Positions 1-12,400 of a stretch of DNA of 64,000 bases are shown here, piece by piece. How positions within the stretch are numbered: the stretch's first letter is position 1; each line of letters opens with the position of its first letter. The notes under the pieces were generated by a model. The model was not told where the DNA came from, did not search any database, and saw only the letters and a program-made list of their open reading frames with translations. Both the position numbers and the translations under genes were made by a program. The stretch covers positions 11,784,348-11,848,347 of the forward strand of contig CAIIXF020000006.1 of NCBI GenBank assembly GCA_903813345.2, given 5' to 3'. This DNA is from Owenia fusiformis. Its lineage: Eukaryota > Annelida > Polychaeta > Sabellida > Oweniidae.

Positions 1-206
1 TAAGAACATGAATAATTCCCATTTTCTGAAGCAATTTGACAATACAACAAATAGGTCACAGTTGTAACTAAAATCCCACACTTTTTGTATGGTAACTTCT
101 TCAAATATACCCTATTGCAAGGCCTATCAATGGTATTTATTCTACAGTACTACAAATTAAGTATGAAAATGACTTATGGACAATACTATCTGAGAGTGAT
201 ACATAC

Positions 207-404
207 TTGCACGTAGTTGTTCAGTGGCGCCATTCACTTGGTCAACAAATTTAGGGTCTTCACTGTTTGACTTCTCTTGTTCAGCTACTTGGAGTACACG
301 ATTGGCCCTGCGTGCAATGTTGGCTGTGTTCATACCAACACCATTAGGGTCGACAGCCTTGATGCTAGATTCAGTTCTCTCTGTATCACGTAGAATACCC
401 TGCT
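207..404 (-). CDS. VCL: vinculin coding exon 14 (residues 621-686)
   Basis: Encodes [20 protein letters not shown] and [20 protein letters not shown], then [17 protein letters not shown]. Equivalent to [25 protein letters not shown]. Ends GCAA|GTATGT in phase 1; the next exon is outside the window. Confidence 0.93.
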
Positions 405-3400
405 CTGAAAACAATTCATAGAACATATATGTAAAATGACAGGTTATTTCAATATACTACACCTTCATGTTAGGTTTTAATCAATGTACATGAATTGGAT
501 ATTATTTGAGGAATAGTTTGGGTTTAAAAAGAAAACTTTCCTTTATCAAAGCACACCAAGTTCTATACCATATGAATTAGTTTCATTTCATTTAAAATTG
601 GTTTTCATTTCAGGATCATTCGAAAAACCACATACTGAATTTTGAATATTTAATGACGTAAAGCAAGATTATTTCTACTCGCATCTAGTCTATAGGATAT
701 TATTTGAGGAAAACATTCCTCTATCAAAGCACACTAAGTTCTATTATTAACAAATGAATTAGTTTCATTCCATTGGTTTTTGTTTCAGAATAATCCAAAG
801 ACACACATACCAGTAGCTTTAATAAATGCAGCAGTGTCTGTAGCCTCATCAACGAGACCTCGTAGTTTCTCCATGTTCTCCAACCATTGGTTCTTCAGTA
901 GCTCAAAGTGCTCCATGCTTGCCTGGTTCTGGGGATTCGACAGCAGAATCCTAGCGGCTTTCACAACCTGTGGGGTCAGCTCATTCGACTGGAAAGGAAA
1001 CACATTTGTTACTATCACAAGCAGGGTTAGTTGAGGTTAGATTTCACATTTATATAGTTTCTTTCATACAATACATGATAAGAATTCTTATTTCATGACA
1101 ATAAATTGATTTTGATGATAGCACATGATTTTAACATGTTCATTTGATGTATGGCTCGTGATTGATTGTTACCATGGCAGCAGCTGCATTGATAGCCTCT
1201 ACAGTTCTCTTGTTGGTGCTGCCACCTGCTGCAGCCACCAGTTGAGCAGTCTGGGCAAGTCTACCAGCATGCTGCTCAAAGTTCCCAGCCCTGTCATTGA
1301 AGTTAGCTTCTCTGTTAGGTGTGCCTGGGGATATAGATCAATGTCTTTTTGAAAACTTGCCATAAATAATTTTGTTTCATTGTAAATATAATAATTCATC
1401 TTTTGGTCTCTTTTTTCAAATATGTTAAGTGGCAAATGTGTATGGGAATGGGGAACCAAAGGGGAAAAACATATGATTTGGAAAAAACTATTATAATAAC
1501 CAGTTATATGTAAATAAAGCAAAATAAGTCAAAAAATAACAAAAACTGTTTCAAATTATCTACACTGAATTTCAAGTCACATGCATACTTCTTGATTTAT
1601 TTAGTTATTCTTTTTTTTTCCCTGTCCCCATTTTAAATGGATGAGAAGACAACTCACCTAGAGGCACAACAGAGGCATCTGCCAGCTGTTTCAATGGTGT
1701 GTTGATGTCTATGAAATCTTCTGCTACCTGTAACAGAAGCAAAGAAAATCATTTAAAGATAAACTGATCTTTGAAAAAAAACTGACCTTCTCTTTTTTGG
1801 TCTTGTAAATAAATTTTTGTGTTATTTATATAAATTATGTAGGCGTGCTTCTCTGATATACAGGGTATCCCAGATGTAAAATAAAAAGCCTTAACTTTCA
1901 AATGATTTCATTTTTTCCAAGAGACTCTGTATTTATTTATTTAGAGTGAGTGCATCCTTGAAAATAGTCCCAGAAAAGTAGTGCATGAAATATAATACCA
2001 TGCTTCAGTCAGAGCCATTCTCTAATTGCTTTAACTAAACTTAAACATGAACCTGAACAATAATGGAAAGCGTATAATATATTTAGTCGCTGTAATATTG
2101 AAACAGCATACAAATATGCTTAACATTGAAGAATAGACATTGATATAGATTTGGAAATGGAATTCAAACCACTGGGATACACATAGCATACATAACAGTT
2201 TCTGTGTTGATACATTCACCAGACATTTCGAGCAGCTTTGCACAGTTATACATATATCGGGTCAGCTCAATTGAAAAACATTAACTGAAAAATAATTATG
2301 GGGCATTGATGAAAGTTTGTAATGCAATATGCAAAACAAAATAATCACAAGGCATTAACATGACAAAATGTCACCACCTAGTTGCAATATTATGAGTTCA
2401 AATCTTGAGTTAGATTTGAACTTACAAGAACTTGTAGTAATTAGCTGATCTTGAAAAAAGATCAGTCAATTTGAAACAAGTTGAAAAACATCTTTTTTAC
2501 CTTGAGAAGGTCAAATCTCATATCTAAAGTCAGATTTAAACTTGTGAGAACTTGCAGATTTTGATAAAAAAATTGTCAATTTTAAGCAAGTGGAACAAGT
2601 AGAAAAATTGAAGTCAGTCTAAACAGAACTTGTAAAGTTATTGAAAGTTGTAAGAATTTGTTACAGACGCCGACCACCAGACGCCAAGTGCCAACCGCCG
2701 TCATAAAAAAGTTAGAGACCAAAACAATATGTCACTTTCTTTTGGTGGTGACATAATAACAATGGGATTCAAATTGATGTATGTAATACATGGGTTTAGT
2801 ACCTTTTGGATGCCTTACCATTTTTGAATTCTACAAGAAAATAAGAGTTAAGAAATCTTAGGAATTCTGAAATGAGAAACATGAAACAATGCACACACTA
2901 AATAAATATTTACTACAAAGCTATGTGAGTAAACACTTCTCAAAAGAAGAAATATTTCATACTTCTTAACATGGCTCCAGTTAAAACTGAGACACTGGTG
3001 ACCCACACGTTAGTTTATATTGCATTATTGTACCCTAGTCATCTAGTCTATATGCATATTTACTTACTCTGTCTACAAGGGCCTGTTGAATATTGCCCTG
3101 TAGTTCCCGTAGCTTTCCGGATAATGCCCTAGCTACAGCCTGTGCCTGAGGGGAGTTACCCTGCAATATTTGATGGGAAAACATGAGAATAAATGGGGAA
3201 ACATTTTGAATATATGGGAAAATTGGTGAATGTACACGGAAATATATGAATATATGGGAAAAATGTATATTGTTTGTAATATCATGGGAAAATATGGCTT
3301 ATTTATATCAGAATAATATCATATGAGACATTCTGTAAATACGTAATCCCAAAAATCACTAACTTGGGTCAAAAACTTGAACTCAGTTTCAAGCTGAAGA

Positions 3401-6400
3401 ATATTATATTGTCAATGAGCATGTCTTGCTTTAAGAAATTAATGCAGTAAAACATACCATTCCTCTGCGGCATAAATCTGCAAGCTGATTGGTCAATTGT
3501 TCCACTTCATCACAGTTCCTCAACAAATCATCTCTTTGTTTACCTGTCAATTGTTCAGCAACACGTCTACCCTCTGCCACAACCTGTCGTGCTGCTGCTT
3601 CTCCTAGTTACAAATTAATTTTTAATATGAGGGGAAGCAATAGTATTTGTAAAACCATTATTGTGAGTAAACATCTACACAAGAAAATGTGACTAAAGTC
3701 AATGCTGACAACTAGTGCATCATAAATTTTGACCTGTAGGTTAATACACCATCCAATAAATGTGATCAATTTAAAATATGGACAATGTGATGTTATGGAC
3801 TAAGATGACATTGGTCATTTCCTTTCAACATAGCTCTGTGAGCTGATGGTGAAAATTGAATTGCTCAAGATTTGAATCAATGGATGTAAAAATAATGGGA
3901 TAAAATGTGACAGAGTGTTTGTTGCCTTTATTGAGATATTACCTTTCATTTTAGGAGAAATCATACAAATGCATAGTAATAGCTGACTATGAGTACCCCA
4001 TGATGCATTCTAGCCAATCAGTTTAAATCTTTACCTAATCCTTTGTCATCTACTCCTGGGTTAGCTAGCCACCTCTGTGCCTGCTCTACCTTGCCTGCCA
4101 CTGTATGTGCAGGTCGTTGTATACCACTCTTCTCTGTGTTTGTCACAGCACGATTAACAAGGGTTTGAAGATCTCCCATTTTGTCTTGAATACCTCTAGC
4201 CAGGGACAAAGCCTGGGGACTGTTACCCTATATAACATAAAGACTGAATTTCTTATAAAATCAATTCTGTCATATTTATAATGTTTATAATGGCTTTATT
4301 AAAGAACTTGTTTTGTGTTTTCTAAAATTTAGGAGATTGGTACAAGAGAGATTCTATGAAAATATCTTGCTTACTATGCCTTAATAGCATAGTTTTTCCC
4401 TATGCTCTCAGTTCATATCTCACACCATGTTCTTCATTTGAACCTGGCCTAATGCACTTTGTTCAAACCATGCCCTATGCCCTAAGTATGTATATGTACA
4501 TTGACCCTTGTCCTTTATTTATACCTCGCTCCATGCCCTATATTCAAACCAAATCATTAAGTCCATACCTGGCCCTGTGCCCTTAATTCAGCCAAAGCAT
4601 CCACCATTGAGTTGATATCCCCTACTGCTTTACAGATAGCTTCTCTGTCTTCTGGGTAGACACACCTATCAGCCACCTTCATAGCATTGTCAAGTATTGT
4701 ACGTAGCGATCTCTCCCCAACCCCGCCTACTAGTGCGTTGGGGTCTAACAACCAATCAACAGCCTGCTTCATCAAACTGTCAATTGTGTGCTGGAAAATA
4801 CAAAACCATTCTCATTATAATGTTAACTGAAATGTTTTAAGTTATATTAATATTCTTTGATTCTTTTTATGTACAAATGTTTAGTGTTTAATGTGGAAAC
4901 ACTGACTGAATAAATTCTCTGCATCATTTTTCTTATGTTTTGTATTCAATTTAAATTTAATAGGACTTTTTGCAAAACATTTTCATGTTAATTAAAATTC
5001 ACAAAGATGTGACCCATAAATGTGCTATTGTTTAACCTAATCTTTTACATATACATTGTATTTGTCAATAATGTGACATACCGCTGCTTTCTTCATCACA
5101 GTAATATCATCAGCATCCCATTCATCTTCATCATATGTCGTCAGCTGTAACACTCGGATAATCTCGTGAATTTCATTAGAAACTTTCTGTACAGTGTAAT
5201 CACGGTTGTCCTGAGCATCCTGTACAGCAGGGCCACCTGTGGAGCAAATAGGGAACTAGTACTGAAATTGGCAATCTTAAAATTGGCAAATCAGGCGCAT
5301 ATTCTCAAAGATTCTGAATAGCTGCTCAATGAATCATTCATTAATACAAATAAATTACATAACAAGTTCATGAGAAGCAATTAACTATTCAGTTTGAAGA
5401 AAAAAATATTGGCTTTCTCAGAAGAATACTTCACTTTTGCATACAAAGTTTCAATGAATACTTCAACTAGTCTTTGTACTAAATAAACAAAGCTTGAAGC
5501 TGATACTAGACTTTGATTTCAACCCCAATCAATGATAATTTCATGACTTGCTACATTACTTTTGTCTATTATATGAAAGGTTTGGCATTAAATGAAAATT
5601 GTGCTTTTGTGATGCAATGTGTTCAAGAGTCACCAAATATGTGAAGACCAATAAAGTGAATCATATTCAAAATTATGGTTGAAGAATTCTACAAATGAAA
5701 TGATCATCTGGCAACTTCAAACCTCATTACACAGAATTCAGAAAGAATTAGCAGCTTATCAACACTAAACCAGCACTAACTGCCAAATTTTGAGATAATA
5801 TGCCAAGCAGAAATCTGGATATGTGACAGCTGAAATTCAAAGATGTGTTAACTGTCACATTGGTATTACTACTCTGCCAACAATCACAAGGAGCCAGTAA
5901 TATTAGAGTAACCTATGGCTCTTGGTAAGTCCTTCAAATTGATAATTCTAAAATGGTTTCTGATGAAATTATAATATCTCTGTTTATAATTAGGTTTCAT
6001 TTTTGAATTGGATAAGTCTTGAGTATAAAGATAAATGGTCACAAGTACATGTACTAAAAATGTTTTTGAGGAGAAGATCTATTCTGATATTACATGCCAG
6101 TGATTCCTGTTGTTAATACGATGCTACACTGGAGTAGCTATCAACTGCAGTGCATTTAAACGAGACCCCTACATAACTGCATGATAATTAATATTACAAT
6201 ATATTACCCATTTTGGTCAAAATATCACGACAACCTGTTGAGAACCTGGCTAGACCCTCTTCAAAATTTTTAAAAATTTTAGCAGGGTATAACGCTTGAT
6301 TGTCCAATGCTGGGAGATCACAGATATATGCAACTGACTTATCAGAACAATTGGTGTTACCGTGTAAAAGCATAACCACCTTGTTACTGTGCAAAATAAA

Positions 6401-9400
6401 CATGTTCCCCCTGAAGCACCTGTTATGCACTATACAGTCTAAATAACTGTATTTAGCTACATTTCAGCTTGAGGGAAAAGCATAATTGAATCAGGTGTAT
6501 TATTTTTACAAATTACATATATGTGAACTTTAAGCTGAAAAGTGCATTAGTCAGAGGAGATTTACATATTTCCTATTTCTTGTTTAATGCTTAATATACA
6601 GGTGGGCAATAAAAATGAGACACTGCATCATTTCTAGATATTATGACAAAAATAGCAGTGTTCGTCCAATGGACACTTTTAAACTTGGGTGTAAAATTCA
6701 TATTTTACTGAATTGTAAATCAATGTCTCAAAGGTCAACTGGGTGCAGTGCCTGAACTCTTGCTAGGGAGACCACTGAGTATAGTAAAACAAGTAAAATG
6801 GGCTTATTTTGAGAATCAAATATACAAATGTGGCAAACTTTATAATTTTGCACTCGCTATACCCCCTCGCCCTCCCTTCTCACATCCTACACACAATACC
6901 AAAATGTTAGATTTCACAAGAAAATCTTCACATGTTCTAGGTTTCCTTACCTGCTTGTTTAGATATGACATATATTTTGATACCACTGATGAGAATAGGA
7001 GTGAGCTGTTTAACTTGTTCTAGTGACCTTTGTAACATCTCTCTATGGACTTGATGTGTTAGTTCCTTCTCCCTGCTATCTACTTCCTTAGTCATTCTGG
7101 TAATCACTGGACTAAGATTCTAAAAAAGTACAATAGTATTGAAATTGTGACATACTTTGATAAATGTGGCAGAAATTGTGACACACCTTAACAAATATGA
7201 CTGAAATTGTGACATAATTTGACAATTAATGTGGCATACCTTACAAATAGAACAGATGATAAATGTTGCAGAAATTGTGACATCCCTTTAAGATGTGACT
7301 GAAATTTTGACATACTTTGACAACTATGACTAAAATTGTGACATACCTTTACAAATGTGACTAGATCATCCATGGAGTCGACGACTTCAGTAATTGCGAG
7401 ATATTCTAAGACACTTTTACAAATACGTAAAATTTTTCTAACTTCAGATTCATCAAAGGCTAATAGCAATGCTGATGTCCCTCCCAATATACCTGTAAAG
7501 AAATAGAAATTGTAAACATATTTCTCATTTGGAAGGGCTATGGATCGTGTACTGTATATATTTAAGTGCAAGTTGGGACACATTAAGATAGTAGGTTACA
7601 CATTTTCCAAGAAAAAGAAAACCAAAAATACCTTGTAATTAAAATGTCTGATTTAGTGCTCCTGTAAACTGTTACCAGGTCATACAGAGACTAATATGAT
7701 TGATGCATTGAATTAACTCAAATTCTGTGCCACTTTTAATGAAAACATGCCTCATAGTAACAGAGCTGTCAAGTGTCCCGCGAATGGCGGGATTATCCCG
7801 CGAATTCGATCAAAATTAGGCTAATTCGCGTGTCCCGCAATGTCCCGCGAAGTCCCGCAAATGTGGCTTTCGACCTCTGCGAATTTCCGAAATTGTTGCA
7901 ATCCCCTATATGGTGATTATCTTATCTTATATAAGAAGCTAAGTTTTTGCACTTTTGAGGAGTAAAGTTTACCTAATTTTAAGGACCTAGCATGCTGTTG
8001 TTTGGTATCAAAATAAAGAGGAAGGGTTCAACTTTCATTTTAATTACGACAATAGGGATGTAGGTTTCAACGTTGGCCTTTTTACTATCCGTGTGGCCTT
8101 CATCTCAGAACTGAGCAAATGTTAGCAAACGCGAGTTACAATAAATGGACGCTGATATCTAGAAAGGGTTTGTAGAAAAAACTGGGTACCGGGTAGTAAA
8201 TCCTCCATGCTGGGTTCAAACTTGGTACCCGGTACCCGGTCAAAAAACGGGTCCCCAAAAAACGAAAAATACGAATATACGAGTATAACATAATTAGATT
8301 ATCAGAAAACGTGTAAGATTTGTTTTGAATTTACAAAAATGTATGTAACATCCTTCAAAATTGAGCTAGAAGCTTCAAACAAAAAGCATATTTTAAGGCT
8401 CTTTTCTTCCTCTATCGTCATGACCATATTTCTTCATTGGTTATGTTCACGTACCAACATACGAACTATTGAAAATAGAGTAAAATTGATTTGTCTTGTT
8501 ATTCAAATCATCTTACAATGTCATTGGCGTAGCCAGGAGAGGGTGTGATGGTGCGATCGCACCCCCCTCCCCCTTCATTACCAATGGAAATATGACCATG
8601 ATGATAGAGGAAGAAAAGAGGCTTAAAATGCTTTTTATTTGAAGCTTCTAGCTCAATTTTGAAGGAAGTTACATTTTTGTAAATTCAAAACAAATCTTAC
8701 ACGTTTTCTAATGATCTAATTATGTTGTATATTCGTATATTTCGTTCTTTGGGTACCCGGTTTTTTCGACCGAGTACCAAGTTTGAACCCAGCATGGAGG
8801 ATTTACTACCCGGTACCCGTTTTTTTCTACAAACCCTACCTAGAAAAGTAACCTCATTCCCTATAATTTGATGTAGATTAATCGAACCCCTATATCATGG
8901 GCTTTCAATTGAAAGCCCATGCCTACAGTATGGTAGTAGTTGGTCACGATGCCAGAAGCAGAGAAGTGCAAAGTATTGTTCCAAATTTTTGAATTTCGTG
9001 TTAGATTACGATACTCACACCTGAAGCATGGTTTTTGTTTTTGATAAATTACAATAAAGTTTAATAATATTTCTATGCGTATTTTGTGAAATTATGTTGA
9101 CGTTTATTTAAGTTACAATGTAACGGTGCATTATATTTGATTAATCAGTATCTGAAAGTTTGATTCAAGTACTTTGACACGCGCTTTTACATTAGTCCAA
9201 ATCACGCAAATCCCTTGAAAGTCCCGGGACATCCTGCAAATTTAGGTGGATGTCCCGCGAAATCCCGCAAATTTAGGGCACTTTTTCTTGAAAATCTGTC
9301 CCTCTATGAAGTTTTTGCTGGTAAACCTGTTAACTGTCCCGCAATTAGGGTGTTTGTCCCTCGAATGGTCCCGCGAAATCCCGCGAATTTGATAAAAAAA

Positions 9401-12400
9401 AATTAGCCTATAAGCGCAATCACGCAAATCCCTTAAATGTCCCGCAAAATCCCGCGAATTTAGTAGATGTCCCGCAAAATCCCGCGAATTTTGGGCACTG
9501 GGTCTAAAAAATCTGTCCCGCGAGAAAATCTTTGGGGGTTGACAGTACTGTAGTAAACACTATCTGGATTCTACAGATTGCTTTCAACTTCTATCAGGGT
9601 GCTCTTTGTTTTACTGATATTGAGCTTTCACTGTATTCCTTTATTTCTTGACTCACTACATTTAATTTCAAGAACCGTGTAATATTGCACTGTCTGCAAT
9701 ATTTCTGCAAAATGTTACCAGGTCATACATAACCATGGAATTACCTTGTCACTTTCCTGCTTTGTTTTATAAAACACAGGCATTGATTTTAACAGAATAT
9801 ACCTCTCACTGATATTAAGCATTGGCTGAGTTCTTCGATGCATGCTCATTACATCCAATACACAGCAGGATATACCAAAAATACAAAATAAACTACAGAA
9901 AATCCTATGAGAACAAAAAACATATTCCAAAAGTACCTATTCCCATTGAATAAAATCCATATCCAATAACTCCTCACAAATAACAGGTATACTTCATACC
10001 TCTTGATCCTTCAATCAGTTTCTTCCTGGCAGGTGCTGAGAAAGGGTCGGCCCTGAGCATATCTGAGGCCTGTATAAGATAAAGGGAGGCCTCTTCCACT
10101 CTCTGTAGTGCAGGTGGCATGTCTTGTTTGAGCAGTTGGTCATCACTGTTGTTGATAGTGTCATACCCAACCTAGTGATGTAATGGTAAATACATTAATT
10201 GAAATCATACCACCTTTAACAAGATATATTTTTACTTTGGTACAAGGTGTTCAATGTAAAGTACATGAAGCTTTACTTTGTAATACAGTTATACAACTGT
10301 AGTTTAATATGTGTAACTTGTCCAAAAACCAACAAATTTGACAGGATTTTGTAATTTTATTTTAATATCGGTCATTTACGATCTGTCATCATAACATAAT
10401 GCTCTATAGACTTTCCATAAATAGACTAATCCAATAAATCTTGAAGCAAGAATATGATTAACAAAAGATAGGATTTTCAAAAACGTCTTAATCTTTTCAT
10501 GGCTAACATTGCTGACTGCAAAGTATGAAATCATATATGTAGTCAATAAATCATAGCTTCCTTCATTCACAAAATGGACAATCCATTCATAGTGACTTAC
10601 CTTGACAAGGTTATCAACAGCATTCTTGACAACATGGACCGCATAGGAGAGATCTGGCATAGCATTGCCATCTTCTGCTTCTTCATGGAGGATAACAAGC
10701 TTGGACACCTGCAAATATACAAAATAACATTTCCTTTACATTCTGTTGATTAGAAGAGGCTGAATGATTTTTGAGAATACACATAATCTTAAACCTTATT
10801 TCTATCAAATATATAAGATCTCATTATGCTGCATACAGATGTTTAAAGGGAAGTAATCCACAGGTTAACGATAAAACTGACTTGATGTAATATTACATCA
10901 TGAAGATTATATTCAGAGTCTACAGTGCACATTCTATTTTGGTGGCTATTAAACCTATCTCAATCAAGCCCAAAATTAAGTTGGAGAGTTTTATGCCTGA
11001 TGGAAAAATAGGGTATTTTGAAGGGCTCATATATGTTATGTCTGAAGGGCTTATCTACACCTAATACCAAATACCAGTAGCCCTCCCTCCTCATCCTCCT
11101 AATATAAACACTTTCTGCAAAGCAGCAGTCAGTCTATTGTTTATTAGTCATATGGTATTCTCCGCATAATTTCTAGCTGTCTTGAATGATTTACAATTCC
11201 ACAAACCTATTTGAGTTGATTACTCTTGGATGACTGGCTGAAACAACACCTGTGAGCACTCACAAACGATACGTCATACCCCAACAATTAAACATAACAG
11301 AAGTCATTTGTAATGTAATATTTCATGAAGATTAGTAACATGAGCAAGGAATTCTGTTGATAGGCAACAAGTTAAAAATCTAAATTATATAGAAATCTAA
11401 AAAATCTAGAAATTCATTCAAAATGTCGAGAGAAAAAGAAGAAAATACCAATGACTGAAGTGAGAATATTTGACAGGAAGCATGTTGTTGTAGTCAGGAA
11501 GCCGAACTGCTTAGCAAAGAGAATAAGGAAAAACATACACGTATATTCAAATACAAAAAATGCATGATGATCTGCAAAGTTTCATTCAGGTTAGGAGTTG
11601 AGCGATACATTTTACTAAGTATACAATGAAATGAAAATGAAGTCAGATATGGACATGGCAACCTCAACTTTCTGTAAGATACAAGATAATTGAGAATGAA
11701 GATTCGGGCACAGGTACTACCCACTCCATGAAAAGTGTGCAACTATTTTTCATTTTTATCACACAAGTTTGAAGGTGGAACCCAAGGCTACCATAACTCA
11801 CTCAAAATGCATTTTTCCCCAAGAAATAATTATGCATGAAATTCCCATTTGCTGGTAAGTTAAGGTAAGTGAAGGTAAACACAAGTGCCCTGTATATCTT
11901 AAAACCAGCCTATGTCAAGCGAGATAGAATCATCCATTCACTTTATAAAATATGTCAGCCTGAGTGGGTTTGATATTTTACTATTAATGTTATTTATTGT
12001 GATATCCCAATTAATATGATGGGTGTGTGACTCCCCTCCGATCCACATCTTTATTAAATAGATGTTCATAAAAATCTATTACATTAGGATGTGATTCATC
12101 TCTTAAATATATCCTTTTGGCTTGATAATGGACATAGTTTCTAAAGCCTCCATATCTTTCAGGCAGCAACGGCTAAATAAAGAGGGACTCTGGTAAATCA
12201 GCAGCACAGCACTAACCAATGCATCAAATTGTAAAGATAATTTATTCATATACAATTATATCACTGGTGGATCAGGGGGGGGGGCTTCACCCCACATAAA
12301 TTGGGCATTTTAGGTAGCAAACTGGTATTACCAGGCCTTATTTTTTAATTTTGAGCTGCTTGGCCCAAATTTTCAGATTTGGGTCAAAATTTTACTGTAT

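Noticed and set aside
8522-8588. GGCGTAGCC-containing short inverted segment in the loop of the 8.2-kb foldback
   Set aside because: Resembles the 25.4-kb MITE ends only over a few bases; too little to call another insertion.
9715-9930. Minus-strand frame containing MPVF, like the vinculin start
   Set aside because: It lies downstream of vinculin exons 2 and 3, and the following residues do not match. The true exon 1 with the full conserved start is at 27983-28039.
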